Shown: one piece after another, positions 18,615 through 29,871 of the stretch
Numbering within the stretch: position 1 is the stretch's first letter
How the letters are laid out: every line of letters starts with the position of its first letter
NCBI RefSeq assembly: GCF_018252635.1
Contig: NZ_JAGTXM010000002.1
Coordinates: 762,962-826,961, forward strand
DNA from: Citrobacter amalonaticus
GTDB taxonomy: Bacteria > Pseudomonadota > Gammaproteobacteria > Enterobacterales > Enterobacteriaceae
Length of the DNA: 64,000 nt
Direction: 5' to 3'
Made by a program: the position numbers and the translations under genes
The notes under the pieces: generated by a model
Told to the model about the DNA's origin: nothing
Seen by the model: only the letters and a program-made list of their open reading frames with translations
Databases searched by the model: none

Positions 18615-20279
18615 ATGTGTTCAATTTTCGGCGTATTCGATATTAAGTCAGATGCAGGTGAACTGCGTAAAAAAGCGCTTGAGCTGTCACGCCTGATGCG
18701 CCATCGCGGCCCGGACTGGTCCGGTATTTATGCCTGCGATAAGGCCATTCTGGCCCATGAACGCCTGTCGATTGTCGACGTCAACGCCGGCGCACAGCCA
18801 CTGTATAACGATAAGAAAACTCACGTGCTGGCCGTCAACGGTGAAATCTACAACCACCAGGCGCTGCGTGCAGAATATGGCGATCGCTACGCGTTCCAGA
18901 CTGGTTCAGACTGCGAAGTAATCCTCGCGCTGTATCAGGAAAAAGGCGTTGAATTTCTCGACGACCTGCAAGGGATGTTTGCCTTCGCGCTGTATGACAG
19001 CGAGCAGGATGCATATTTGATTGGCCGCGACCACATTGGCATTATCCCGCTGTATATGGGCTACGACGAGTTCGGCAACCTGTACGTCGCGTCAGAAATG
19101 AAAGCGCTGGTGCCGGTTTGTCGCACCATTAAAGAGTTCCCGGCGGGAAGCTATCTATGGAGTAAAGACGGTGAAATCCGTCAGTACTATCAGCGTGACT
19201 GGTTCGATTTTGACGCAGTAAAAGATAACGTTACCGATAAAAACGAACTGCGTCAGGCGCTGGAAGATTCCGTCAAAAGCCACCTGATGTCAGACGTGCC
19301 TTACGGCGTGCTGCTCTCTGGCGGCCTGGACTCCTCCATCATCTCGGCGATCACCAAAAAATTCGCAGCTCGTCGTGTCGAAGATGATGAACGTTCTGAA
19401 GCCTGGTGGCCGCAACTCCACTCCTTCGCCGTCGGTCTGGAAGGGTCTCCGGATCTGAAAGCCGCGCAGGAAGTGGCAAACCATCTGGGAACCGTACATC
19501 ATGAAATTCACTTTACGGTACAGGAAGGGCTGGATGCGATCCGCGACGTGATTTATCACATCGAAACCTATGACGTCACCACCATTCGCGCCTCTACACC
19601 GATGTACCTCATGTCGCGTAAAATCAAAGCGATGGGTATCAAGATGGTGCTTTCAGGCGAAGGATCGGATGAAGTATTCGGTGGCTACCTCTATTTCCAT
19701 AAGGCGCCGGACGCTAAAGAACTGCACGAAGAGACCGTGCGCAAGCTGCAGGCGCTGCACATGTTTGACTGCGCGCGTGCCAACAAAGCGATGTCGGCAT
19801 GGGGTGTGGAAGCGCGCGTCCCGTTCCTTGATAAAAAATTCCTCGATGTGGCGATGCGCATTAACCCGCAAGATAAAATGTGCGGCAACGGCAAGATGGA
19901 AAAACATATCCTTCGTGAATGTTTCGAATCCTATCTACCGGCAAGCGTCGCATGGCGTCAGAAAGAGCAGTTCTCTGATGGTGTAGGGTATAGCTGGATC
20001 GACACCCTGAAAGAGGTGGCCGCAAAGCAAGTTTCCGATCAGCAACTGGAAACCGCCCGCTTCCGCTTCCCTTACAACACACCGTCTTCAAAAGAAGCAT
20101 ATCTGTACCGTGAGATCTTCGAAGAGCTGTTCCCGCTGCCAAGCGCTGCAGAATGTGTGCCGGGTGGCCCTTCCGTCGCCTGCTCTTCTGCTAAAGCGAT
20201 CGAATGGGACGAAGCATTCAAAACCATGAACGATCCATCCGGTCGCGCAGTCGGTGTTCACCAGTCTGCATATCAATAA
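18615..20279 (+). CDS. asnB: Asparagine synthetase B (glutamine-hydrolysing)
   Basis: A 554-residue enzyme making asparagine from aspartate, glutamine and ATP. The N-terminal Ntn glutaminase domain begins MCSIFG; Cys2 becomes the catalytic residue after Met removal. The ATP-pyrophosphatase motif LLSGGLDSSI starts the synthetase domain (about residue 230). The frame is open upstream to 18534, but the N-terminal Cys requirement fixes the start at 18615, after a GGAGAAGG site. Confidence 0.98.
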   Translation: MCSIFGVFDIKSDAGELRKKALELSRLMRHRGPDWSGIYACDKAILAHERLSIVDVNAGAQPLYNDKKTHVLAVNGEIYNHQALRAEYGDRYAFQTGSDCEVILALYQEKGVEFLDDLQGMFAFALYDSEQDAYLIGRDHIGIIPLYMGYDEFGNLYVASEMKALVPVCRTIKEFPAGSYLWSKDGEIRQYYQRDWFDFDAVKDNVTDKNELRQALEDSVKSHLMSDVPYGVLLSGGLDSSIISAITKKFAARRVEDDERSEAWWPQLHSFAVGLEGSPDLKAAQEVANHLGTVHHEIHFTVQEGLDAIRDVIYHIETYDVTTIRASTPMYLMSRKIKAMGIKMVLSGEGSDEVFGGYLYFHKAPDAKELHEETVRKLQALHMFDCARANKAMSAWGVEARVPFLDKKFLDVAMRINPQDKMCGNGKMEKHILRECFESYLPASVAWRQKEQFSDGVGYSWIDTLKEVAAKQVSDQQLETARFRFPYNTPSSKEAYLYREIFEELFPLPSAAECVPGGPSVACSSAKAIEWDEAFKTMNDPSGRAVGVHQSAYQ

Positions 20280-20291
20280 GCTACACTGAGG

Positions 20292-20318
20292 AAAAAGGGC
20301 CTTCCAGGGCCCTTTTTT
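20292..20318 (+). terminator. Intrinsic terminator of asnB
   Basis: AAAGGGCC and GGCCCTTT pair around TTCCAG-type loop bases and are followed by a run of T. Confidence 0.9.
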
Positions 20319-20503
20319 GATCCTGAAAAACACGTCAGAAAGCGATTGATAACCAATAATTGCCGAATATTGCGTCACGCTGTTCGCAACCTAACCAAAC
20401 AGTCACATTCCGGCCGTTTTCGATGAAAAAGAGGTTGACGCTTCAAGGCTCAATACGCATAATGCGCCCCGCAACGCCGATAAGGTAAGCGCGAAAAAAA
20501 GAT

Positions 20504-20580
20504 GGCTACGTAGCTCAGTTGGTTAGAGCACATCACTCATAATGATGGGGTCACAGGTTCGAATCCCGTCGTAGCCACCA
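20504..20580 (+). tRNA. metT: tRNA-Met(CAU), elongator
   Basis: A 77-nt gene with acceptor stem GGCTACG/CGTAGCC, anticodon CAT in CTCATAA, T loop GGTTCGAATCC and encoded CCA. The A/U-type first pairs and absence of the three anticodon-stem G-C pairs make it elongator rather than initiator. It is identical to the copy at 20902-20978. It starts the seven-tRNA cluster. Confidence 0.96.
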
Positions 20581-20588
20581 TCTTTTTT

Positions 20589-20673
20589 GCGGGAGTGGCG
20601 AAATTGGTAGACGCACCAGATTTAGGTTCTGGCGCCGCAAGGTGTGCGAGTTCAAGTCTCGCCTCCCGCACCA
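20589..20673 (+). tRNA. leuW: tRNA-Leu(UAG)
   Basis: An 85-nt class II tRNA with acceptor GCGGGAG/CTCCCGC, anticodon TAG in ATTTAGGTT, a long variable arm and encoded CCA. It lies 8 nt after the first Met tRNA. Confidence 0.96.
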
Positions 20674-20696
20674 TTCCCATAAAAGCGTTGCACGGA

Positions 20697-20771
20697 TGGG
20701 GTATCGCCAAGCGGTAAGGCACCGGTTTTTGATACCGGCATTCCCTGGTTCGAATCCAGGTACCCCAGCCA
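20697..20771 (+). tRNA. glnU: tRNA-Gln(UUG)
   Basis: A 75-nt tRNA with acceptor TGGGGTA/TACCCCA, where the weak first U-A pair is a GlnS identity element. Anticodon TTG; CCA encoded. It is identical to the next Gln tRNA. Confidence 0.96.
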
Positions 20772-20807
20772 TCTTTCTTCGAGTTTGCGGTTTACCGCGA
20801 CGGTCAT

Positions 20808-20882
20808 TGGGGTATCGCCAAGCGGTAAGGCACCGGTTTTTGATACCGGCATTCCCTGGTTCGAATCCAGGTACCCCAGCCA
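20808..20882 (+). tRNA. glnW: tRNA-Gln(UUG), second copy
   Basis: A 75-nt exact duplicate of the tRNA at 20697-20771, separated by a 36-nt spacer; anticodon TTG and CCA encoded. Confidence 0.96.
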
Positions 20883-20901
20883 TCGAAGAAATACCGTATC
20901 T

Positions 20902-20978
20902 GGCTACGTAGCTCAGTTGGTTAGAGCACATCACTCATAATGATGGGGTCACAGGTTCGAATCCCGTCGTAGCCACCA
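20902..20978 (+). tRNA. metU: tRNA-Met(CAU), second copy
   Basis: A 77-nt exact duplicate of the elongator Met tRNA at 20504-20580. Confidence 0.96.
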
Positions 20979-21023
20979 TATTCAGAACACGTTAGTTTTT
21001 CATGCGGGTTCAAAACAATTTGT

Positions 21024-21098
21024 TGGGGTATCGCCAAGCGGTAAGGCACCGGATTCTGATTCCGGCATTCCGAGGTTCGAATCCTCGTACCCCAGCCA
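21024..21098 (+). tRNA. glnV: tRNA-Gln(CUG)
   Basis: A 75-nt tRNA with anticodon CTG in ATTCTGATT, the same body as the UUG isoacceptors apart from the anticodon and T stem, and CCA encoded. In E. coli this gene is the source of the supE amber suppressor. Confidence 0.96.
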
Positions 21099-21150
21099 AA
21101 TTTGAAAGACGTTCACCATGTGAATGTAAGAAGTGCCTGAAATTTTAAAT

Positions 21151-21225
21151 TGGGGTATCGCCAAGCGGTAAGGCACCGGATTCTGATTCCGGCATTCCGA
21201 GGTTCGAATCCTCGTACCCCAGCCA
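21151..21225 (+). tRNA. glnX: tRNA-Gln(CUG), second copy
   Basis: A 75-nt exact duplicate of the tRNA at 21024-21098; the last gene of the cluster and directly before a terminator. Confidence 0.96.
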
Positions 21226-21232
21226 CATTAGA

Positions 21233-21260
21233 AAAGCTCGCTTCGGCGAGCTTTTTGCTT
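21233..21260 (+). terminator. Intrinsic terminator of the tRNA operon
   Basis: AAGCTCGC and GCGAGCTT pair around a TTCG tetraloop, followed by TTTGCTTTC. Confidence 0.9.
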
Positions 21261-21287
21261 TCTATGATTTACCTGACCGGCGAATAA

Positions 21288-21313
21288 GCCTGATAAGCAT
21301 TGCGCCATCAGGC
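21288..21313. repeat. REP element between the tRNA operon and ubiF
   Basis: GCCTGAT...ATCAGGC arms around AAGCATTGCGCC form the REP/PU stem-loop. It sits just after the ubiF stop on the minus strand. Confidence 0.75.
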
Positions 21314-21324
21314 TTTCATTAACG

Positions 21325-22500
21325 CTACAACCCTAATGCGTATTTCAGCGCCTGACGTTTTAACACGCCAGCACGTTCAGCCGCCATTAGCCCAAGGTTA
21401 CGGATTATCCGCAGCGGCTGCAGGTCATTACTGAATCCGGCATAGAATAGATCCATCCCGCTTTGCATGATGAAGTTATCCGCCATGCGCCGGGTCTGGT
21501 AGCGTTTCAGAACCGGCTGACTCGCCCAGGACTCGCCATAGCTGCGGGCATTCACCAGCACATCGATGAGCACATCCACATCGCGATACCCCAGATTTAC
21601 CCCCTGCCCGGCCAGCGGATGAATGGTGTGCGCCGCATCGCCCACCAGCGCCAGCCCAGGCTGCACATATTGCAGTGCATGACGGCGTGTCAGTGGAAAC
21701 GCGCCAGCCGCGACGGGCATCACCGGCCCCAGACGCGCCGGGAAATGCTTCGTAATCTCTGTCTGAAGCTGCGCCATATTGAGCCCCTGCAACTGGCGGA
21801 TCCGCGCCGGGGAGTCATACCACACCAGCGATGCCCAGTTATCGAACAGCGGCAAAAACGCGCGTGGGCCATCCGGCGTAAACTGTTGCCAGGTACTGTC
21901 GCCAGGGTCATTCTCGCACTGCACGGTAACCAACATGCAAGATTGCGCATACTGCCAGGCGTGAATGCCAATGCCGGCCATCTGCCGCACCTGCGAATTT
22001 GCGCCATCCGCGCCAATCACCAGTTTTGCGGTGATTCGCTCGCCATCCGCCAGTTCCAGCTCACAACGTTCGTTATGGCGATGCAGCGCAATCAGCGAAG
22101 CCGGAAACTGTAGCGTCACTTTCGGATGCGCTTCCAGTGCCTGCCAAAGCGCCTGTTGCAGAACATTGTTCTCAACCATATACCCGAGCAGCGGTAGCTT
22201 CAGTTCGCTGGCGTCAAACACCACATGCGCGTTTTCCCACTCCCAGGTTTCCAGTCGACGATAAGGATGACTGCGCATCCCCTGCACAGCATCCCAGACG
22301 CCAAGTCCCTTCAGCAGAGAAACCGAAGCGGCGCTGATCGCCGAAATACGCACGTCCGGCTGGCTGTCCGCAACAAACGGCGCGGGTAAGGCGTGTTCAA
22401 TCACCGTCACCGTGAAGCCGTGTTGTGCCAGTCCCAGCGCCAGCGCACCGCCGACCATTCCCCCGCCGACAATGGCAATTTCCGTTGGTTGATTTGTCAT
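21325..22500 (-). CDS. ubiF: UbiF, demethoxyubiquinol hydroxylase
   Basis: A 391-residue flavin monooxygenase of the UbiH/COQ6 family that adds the C6 hydroxyl group to the ubiquinone ring. FAD motifs are GGGMVGGALALGL near residues 12-24, the GANSQVRQMAGI segment, and GDAAHTIHPLAGQGVNLG in the C-terminal third. The start at 22500 matches the homologue; a TTG two codons upstream is in frame but less likely. It is divergent from miaB across about 145 bp. Confidence 0.96.
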   Translation of the reverse strand: MTNQPTEIAIVGGGMVGGALALGLAQHGFTVTVIEHALPAPFVADSQPDVRISAISAASVSLLKGLGVWDAVQGMRSHPYRRLETWEWENAHVVFDASELKLPLLGYMVENNVLQQALWQALEAHPKVTLQFPASLIALHRHNERCELELADGERITAKLVIGADGANSQVRQMAGIGIHAWQYAQSCMLVTVQCENDPGDSTWQQFTPDGPRAFLPLFDNWASLVWYDSPARIRQLQGLNMAQLQTEITKHFPARLGPVMPVAAGAFPLTRRHALQYVQPGLALVGDAAHTIHPLAGQGVNLGYRDVDVLIDVLVNARSYGESWASQPVLKRYQTRRMADNFIMQSGMDLFYAGFSNDLQPLRIIRNLGLMAAERAGVLKRQALKYALGL

Positions 22501-22645
22501 GGTCAATCATCCTGTTGCATGAATAAGACAAGTTTACAGGATTTTTTACCCCTTGAGGCTGATAACGGTCATACTGGTCACCAGGGCAGCAAAGCATTAC
22601 ACTATGCGCCCTGCAATTCAGCCACTATTTCGCAAGAGCAAGTCG

Positions 22646-24070
22646 ATGACCAAAAAACTCCATATTAAAACCTGGGGCTGTCAGATGAACGAATACGATT
22701 CATCGAAGATGGCCGATCTGCTGGATGCCACTCACGGGTATCAACTGACCGACGTGGCGGAAGAAGCGGATGTGCTGCTGCTGAATACCTGCTCAATCCG
22801 CGAGAAGGCTCAGGAGAAAGTCTTCCATCAGTTGGGCCGCTGGAAGCTGTTAAAAGAGAAAAACCCCGATCTGATCATCGGCGTCGGCGGCTGTGTGGCG
22901 TCTCAGGAAGGCGATCATATTCGCCAACGCGCGCACTATGTCGACATCATTTTCGGGCCGCAGACGCTGCATCGCCTGCCTGAGATGATCAACTCCGTTC
23001 GCGGCAACCGTAGCCCGGTTGTCGACATCAGCTTCCCGGAGATCGAGAAGTTTGACCGTTTGCCGGAACCGCGTGCAGAAGGTCCGACCGCGTTTGTCTC
23101 TATTATGGAAGGCTGCAATAAATATTGTACTTACTGCGTGGTGCCTTACACCCGCGGTGAGGAAGTCAGCCGCCCGTCTGACGATATCCTGTTTGAAATT
23201 GCTCAGCTTGCCGCTCAGGGTGTACGTGAAGTCAATCTGCTTGGCCAGAACGTCAACGCCTGGCGTGGACAAAACTACGACGGCACCACCGGTTCGTTCG
23301 CCGACCTGTTGCGCCTGGTTGCCGCCATTGACGGTATTGACCGCATCCGCTTCACCACCAGCCATCCGATCGAGTTCACCGACGATATTATCGACGTCTA
23401 TCGCGACACGCCGGAACTGGTGAGCTTCCTGCACCTGCCGGTTCAGAGCGGTTCAGATCGTGTGCTGAATCTGATGGGGCGTACCCACACGGCGCTGGAA
23501 TATAAAGCGATCATCCGTAAGCTGCGTGCCGCGCGTCCGGACATTCAGATAAGCTCCGACTTTATCGTCGGCTTCCCGGGAGAAACGACCCAGGACTTCG
23601 AGCAGACCATGAAGCTGATTGCTGACGTTAATTTCGACATGAGCTACAGCTTTATCTTCTCTGCACGTCCGGGAACGCCGGCCGCCGATATGGTGGATGA
23701 CGTGCCGGAAGATGAGAAGAAACAGCGTCTGTATATTCTGCAGGATCGGATTAACCAGCAGGCGATGGCATGGAGCCGTCGGATGCTTGGCACCGTTCAA
23801 CGCATTCTGGTGGAAGGAACATCGCGTAAGAGCATTATGGAGCTGTCGGGTCGTACCGAAAATAACCGCGTGGTGAACTTCGAGGGCACGCCGGAGATGA
23901 TCGGTAAATTTGTCGATGTGGAAATTACCGATGTCTGGACCAACTCACTGCGTGGGAAAGTGGTGCGCACCGAAGACGAAATGGGTCTGCGTATTGCAGA
24001 AACCCCGGAATCGGTGATTGCGCGAACCCGTAAAGAGAACGAGACTGGCGTCGGGTTCTGGCAGCCTTAA
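22646..24070 (+). CDS. miaB: tRNA-2-methylthio-N6-dimethylallyladenosine synthase MiaB
   Basis: A 474-residue radical SAM methylthiotransferase that thiomethylates i6A37 in tRNAs reading U-initial codons. The auxiliary cluster ligands are Cys12, Cys49 and Cys83. The radical SAM cluster ligands are Cys157, Cys161 and Cys164 (CNKYCTYC). A TRAM domain occupies about residues 375-445. The frame is open further upstream, but ATG 22646 is the conserved start. FldA earlier in the window is a plausible electron donor. Confidence 0.98.
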   Translation: MTKKLHIKTWGCQMNEYDSSKMADLLDATHGYQLTDVAEEADVLLLNTCSIREKAQEKVFHQLGRWKLLKEKNPDLIIGVGGCVASQEGDHIRQRAHYVDIIFGPQTLHRLPEMINSVRGNRSPVVDISFPEIEKFDRLPEPRAEGPTAFVSIMEGCNKYCTYCVVPYTRGEEVSRPSDDILFEIAQLAAQGVREVNLLGQNVNAWRGQNYDGTTGSFADLLRLVAAIDGIDRIRFTTSHPIEFTDDIIDVYRDTPELVSFLHLPVQSGSDRVLNLMGRTHTALEYKAIIRKLRAARPDIQISSDFIVGFPGETTQDFEQTMKLIADVNFDMSYSFIFSARPGTPAADMVDDVPEDEKKQRLYILQDRINQQAMAWSRRMLGTVQRILVEGTSRKSIMELSGRTENNRVVNFEGTPEMIGKFVDVEITDVWTNSLRGKVVRTEDEMGLRIAETPESVIARTRKENETGVGFWQP

Positions 24071-24088
24071 TTCTGCGAAAACGTCAAA

Positions 24089-24150
24089 ATGCCCGATGGC
24101 GCTGCGCTTATCGGGCCTACAAAGCACGATGCTTCATAGGCCCGAAAGGC
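24089..24150. repeat. REP pair after miaB
   Basis: TGCCCGATGGCGCTGCGCTTATCGGGCCTAC-type REP unit followed by an inverted partial unit (ATAGGCCCGAAAGGCT), a small BIME in the gap before phoL. Confidence 0.75.
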
Positions 24151-24277
24151 TCTTGTATTTCCTTTCTACGCCCCCATCTTTATTCCAGTGCTTGCGCCTT
24201 TAACTCGTGGCGTGAATAATTTCCTGACAGGCCGGTGAATGTTCATCTTCCGGCTCCCTATGCATAAGAGGAACAGT

Positions 24278-25324
24278 TTGAACACAGACACTCGCGAAAT
24301 TACCCTTGAGCCTGCAGACAACGCCCGCCTGCTGAGCCTTTGCGGCCCGTTTGATGACAACATTAAACAGCTGGAACGCCGTCTCGGCATTGAGATAAAC
24401 CGCCGTGACAACCATTTTAAACTGACCGGTCGCCCGATTTGCGTCACCGCGGCGGCGGATATCCTGCGCAGCCTGTATGTCGATACTGCGCCGATGCGCG
24501 GCCAGACGCAGGATATCGAACCGGAACAAATCCATCTCGCCATTAAGGAAGCGCGTGTGCTTGAGCAGAGCGCCGAGAGCGTCCCCGAGTATGGCAAAGC
24601 GGTCAATATCAAAACTAAGCGTGGTGTGATTAAACCACGTACGCCTAACCAGGCGCAGTACATCGCCAACATTCTCGACCATGACATCACCTTCGGCGTC
24701 GGTCCTGCCGGTACAGGGAAAACTTATCTCGCTGTCGCCGCCGCCGTAGATGCCCTTGAGCGTCAGGAAATCCGCCGTATTCTGCTAACCCGTCCAGCGG
24801 TTGAAGCCGGGGAAAAACTGGGCTTCCTGCCAGGCGATTTGAGCCAGAAGGTTGACCCTTACCTGCGCCCGCTGTATGACGCCCTGTTCGAAATGCTCGG
24901 CTTCGAGAAAGTTGAAAAGCTGATTGAGCGCAACGTGATTGAAGTGGCTCCGCTGGCCTATATGCGCGGTCGTACGCTGAACGACGCCTTTATCATTCTT
25001 GATGAGAGCCAGAACACCACCATCGAGCAGATGAAGATGTTCCTGACCCGTATCGGCTTTAACTCGAAGGCGGTGATTACTGGCGATGTCACCCAGATTG
25101 ACCTGCCACGTAACATCAAATCTGGCCTGCGCCATGCTGTTGAGGTTCTGGCGGAAGTCGAAGAGATCAGCTTTAACTTCTTCCACAGTGAAGACGTTGT
25201 GCGCCACCCGGTGGTTGCCCGCATCGTTAACGCCTATGAAGCATGGGAAGAAGCCGAACAAAAACGTAAAGCCGAGCAGGCTGCCGAGCGCAAGCGTGAA
25301 GCTCAGGAACAGGAACAGAAATGA
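24278..25324 (+). CDS. ybeZ: PhoH-like ATPase YbeZ (PhoL)
   Basis: A 348-residue PhoH-family P-loop ATPase. Walker A is [10 protein letters not shown] and Walker B is FIILDES; the N-terminal region (about 1-100) is KH-like. It partners the endonuclease YbeY in rRNA maturation and ribosome quality control, and the two genes overlap by ATGA. Start choice: TTG at 24278 follows AGAGGA at ideal spacing and matches the homologue's N-terminus (xNTDTREI). The ATG at 24260 has no ribosome-binding site. Confidence 0.94.
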   Translation: MNTDTREITLEPADNARLLSLCGPFDDNIKQLERRLGIEINRRDNHFKLTGRPICVTAAADILRSLYVDTAPMRGQTQDIEPEQIHLAIKEARVLEQSAESVPEYGKAVNIKTKRGVIKPRTPNQAQYIANILDHDITFGVGPAGTGKTYLAVAAAVDALERQEIRRILLTRPAVEAGEKLGFLPGDLSQKVDPYLRPLYDALFEMLGFEKVEKLIERNVIEVAPLAYMRGRTLNDAFIILDESQNTTIEQMKMFLTRIGFNSKAVITGDVTQIDLPRNIKSGLRHAVEVLAEVEEISFNFFHSEDVVRHPVVARIVNAYEAWEEAEQKRKAEQAAERKREAQEQEQK

Positions 25325-25788
25325 GTCAGGTGATCCTTGATTTGCAGCTAGCGTGTGAGAATAACAGCGGTTTGCCAGAAGAGAGCCAGTTTCAGAGCTG
25401 GCTGAATGCGGTTATCCCGCAATTTCAGGAAGAATCAGAAGTGACGATTCGCCTGGTGGATGAAGCCGAAAGCCACGACCTTAATCTGAACTACCGTGGG
25501 AAAGATAAGCCAACCAACGTGCTCTCTTTTCCCTTTGAAGCGCCGCCGGGTATTGAGCTGCCGCTACTCGGCGACTTGATCATCTGCCGCCAGGTCGTTG
25601 AACAAGAAGCGCAGGAGCAAGGTAAGCCGCTGGATGCTCACTGGGCGCATATGGTCGTCCACGGTAGCCTCCATTTACTGGGTTACGATCATATCGAAGA
25701 CGACGAAGCAGAAGAGATGGAAGCCCTTGAGACAGAGATTATGCTTGCTCTGGGCTATGAGGATCCGTACATTGCCGAGAAGGAATAG
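25321..25788 (+). CDS. ybeY: Endoribonuclease YbeY
   Basis: A 155-residue zinc-dependent single-strand endoribonuclease for 16S rRNA 3'-end maturation and 70S quality control. The HxxxHxxxxxH motif is intact at His114, His118 and His124 ([11 protein letters not shown]). The start ATGA overlaps the ybeZ stop by 4 nt, so translation is coupled. A 32-bp perfect palindrome begins 2 bp after its stop. Confidence 0.98.
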   Translation: MSQVILDLQLACENNSGLPEESQFQSWLNAVIPQFQEESEVTIRLVDEAESHDLNLNYRGKDKPTNVLSFPFEAPPGIELPLLGDLIICRQVVEQEAQEQGKPLDAHWAHMVVHGSLHLLGYDHIEDDEAEEMEALETEIMLALGYEDPYIAEKE

Positions 25789-25790
25789 AA

Positions 25791-25868
25791 TGCCGGATAA
25801 GGCGCATGCGCCTTATCCGGCATACGTTCTTTCATTTTGTAAGCCTGATATGCAGAGCGTCATCAGGC
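25791..25868. repeat. REP/BIME between ybeY and ybeX
   Basis: Positions 25791-25822 are a perfect, loopless 32-bp palindrome (TGCCGGATAAGGCGCA and its complement). A second hairpin with GCCTGAT/ATCAGGC arms lies at 25843-25868. Together they fill the gap between ybeY and ybeX and probably stabilise the upstream mRNA. Confidence 0.85.
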
Positions 25869-25942
25869 AGACCATGCCGTCAACTGCTGAGTTTGCGCAG
25901 GACGAGCGCTCCATTAACTAACAAGAGAACCCATACGACGCC

Positions 25943-28383
<2,441 letters not shown>

Positions 28384-28404
28384 CACAGTGCACCCTCAAA
28401 TATA

Positions 28405-28481
28405 GGCCGGATAAGGCGGTACGCCGCCATCCGGCGGGTGTGCCACATCGTGCCTGATGGCGCTACGCTTATCAGGCCTAC
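28405..28481. repeat. Two REP units (BIME) after lnt
   Basis: GGCCGGATAAGGCG...CCGCCATCCGGC at 28405-28437 and TGCCTGATGGCGC...TTATCAGGCCTAC at 28451-28481. The remaining gap to gltI (28482-28799) holds the gltI promoter and leader; I see no gene there. Confidence 0.85.
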
Positions 28482-28736
28482 ATCCCCCCCCGAAAACCAT
28501 TCTGGCACGCACATTGCTTTGGTAAACAAGGCAAACCTGTTTTTGGCGTTCAGCGCAACTAAGTCGCACTAAAGCAGTTCACCGGTAGCACCGAAACGGT
28601 GCAATGAGAGATTTTTGCCTCTAAACGGTGCGGCGCACTTCGCAAAAATAAACAATAACGCAGCAAAATCTTTACATTAAGCCAGACTAAATGTTAACAA
28701 ACAGGTAAAACACTGCACGCTTAAGTTGCAGGTGAT

Positions 28737-28758
28737 AACAACACAGACACTCACAATA
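28737..28758 (+). promoter_or_regulatory. C/A-rich GcvB target element in the gltI leader
   Basis: A CA-rich stretch (AACAACACAGACACTCACAA) lies about 42-63 nt before the gltI start. GcvB represses gltI by pairing its G/U-rich R1 region to a C/A-rich leader element in Salmonella; this is the matching sequence here by position and composition. Confidence 0.6.
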
Positions 28759-28799
28759 GGTATCACTGCGTCGACGGCGCAGACGATAAGGAGTTGGAT

Positions 28800-29708
28800 A
28801 TGCAATTACGTAAGCTAGCCACAGCAATGCTGGTTATGGGACTGTCAGCCGGTCTGGTACACGCGGAAGACGCCGCACCTGCCGCAGGCAGCACGCTCGA
28901 CAAGATCGCCAAGAATGGCGTTATCGTCGTCGGTCACCGTGAATCCTCCGTGCCGTTCTCTTATTACGACAATCAGCAGAAAGTGGTGGGTTATTCTCAG
29001 GATTACTCCAACGCCATCGTTGAAGCCGTGAAGAAGAAGCTGAACAAACCCGATCTGCAGGTTAAGCTGATCCCAATTACCTCTCAGAACCGTATCCCGC
29101 TGCTGCAAAACGGCACTTTCGACTTTGAGTGCGGTTCCACCACCAACAACCTTGAGCGCCAGAAACAGGCTGCTTTCTCTGACACCATCTTTGTCGTCGG
29201 CACACGTCTGCTGGCGAAAAAAGGCGGCGACATTAAAGACTTCGGCGATCTGAAAGGCAAAGCGGTGGTGGTGACCTCAGGCACCACCTCTGAAATTCTG
29301 CTGCACAAACTGAACGACGAGCAAAAAATGGATATGCGTATCATCAGCGCTAAAGACCACGGTGACTCTTTCCGTACCCTGGAAAGTGGTCGCGCCGTTG
29401 CCTTTATGATGGATGATGCCCTGCTGGCCGGTGAGCGCGCCAAGGCGAAGAAACCGGATAACTGGGAAATCGTCGGCAAACCACAGTCTCAGGAAGCTTA
29501 CGGCTGCATGCTGCGTAAGAACGATCCTGAGTTCAAAAAGCTGATGGATGACACCATCGCTCAGGCGCAGACCTCCGGTGAAGCCGCGAAATGGTTTGAT
29601 AAGTGGTTCAAAAATCCGATCCCACCGAAAAACCTGAACATGAACTTCGAACTGTCGGACGAAATGCAAGCGCTGTTCAAAGAACCGAATGATAAAGCAC
29701 TTAACTAA
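28800..29708 (+). CDS. gltI: Glutamate/aspartate periplasmic binding protein GltI
   Basis: A 302-residue solute-binding protein. The signal peptide is cleaved after Ala22 (LVHA/ED). The mature type-3 binding fold includes the family signature region VGYSQDYSNAIVEAV and a Cys pair (FECGST, YGCML) likely forming a disulfide. It delivers Glu/Asp to GltJK-GltL. The ATG follows AAGGAG at 7-nt spacing; a TTG two codons earlier is rejected. Its 3' end is the origin of SroC. Confidence 0.97.
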   Translation: MQLRKLATAMLVMGLSAGLVHAEDAAPAAGSTLDKIAKNGVIVVGHRESSVPFSYYDNQQKVVGYSQDYSNAIVEAVKKKLNKPDLQVKLIPITSQNRIPLLQNGTFDFECGSTTNNLERQKQAAFSDTIFVVGTRLLAKKGGDIKDFGDLKGKAVVVTSGTTSEILLHKLNDEQKMDMRIISAKDHGDSFRTLESGRAVAFMMDDALLAGERAKAKKPDNWEIVGKPQSQEAYGCMLRKNDPEFKKLMDDTIAQAQTSGEAAKWFDKWFKNPIPPKNLNMNFELSDEMQALFKEPNDKALN

Positions 29709-29772
29709 CTAGAACGAAATGGGGCGGGGACTCCTTGCCCTCTCGATTGCTATGCAGCACGGACAGACTATA

Positions 29773-29801
29773 TGCCTGATGGTCGTTCCCCATCAGGCCT
29801 G
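29773..29801. repeat. REP-like hairpin between gltI and gltJ
   Basis: TGCCTGATGG and CCATCAGGCCTG arms around TCGTTCC form a stem-loop of REP type within the SroC region. Confidence 0.6.
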
Positions 29802-29833
29802 AAAACCGAAATACGCTGGATAACAATCTTCGA

Positions 29834-29859
29834 GGGTAGCGCTGCTACCCTTATTTTTT
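29834..29859 (+). terminator. Terminator between gltI and gltJ (SroC 3' end)
   Basis: GGGTAGC and GCTACCC pair around GCT, followed by TTATTTTTT. Partial termination here would make gltI more abundant than gltJKL. Confidence 0.88.
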
Positions 29860-29871
29860 CGGAGTAGATGT

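Larger units (their letters stand above)
29700..29860 (+). ncRNA. sroC: SroC sRNA (gltI 3'-end/intergenic)
   Basis: In E. coli and Salmonella SroC is cut from the gltI-gltJ intercistronic RNA, ends at the intergenic terminator, and sponges GcvB. The position, the roughly 160-nt length and the terminator at 29834-29859 agree. A REP-like hairpin (29773-29801) lies within it and C/U-rich stretches (GGACTCCTTGCCCTCTC) could contact GcvB. The 5' end is an RNase E cut and only approximate here. Confidence 0.65.

Noticed and set aside
20504-21225. Regularly spaced repeats resembling a CRISPR array
   Set aside because: The repeats are complete tRNA genes with cloverleaf folds and CCA ends; spacers vary in length and there are no cas genes.
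20504-21330. A possible prophage or island attachment site at the tRNA cluster
   Set aside because: Both flanks are core genes (asnB, ubiF). There is no integrase and no partial tRNA 3' duplicate outside the complete genes.
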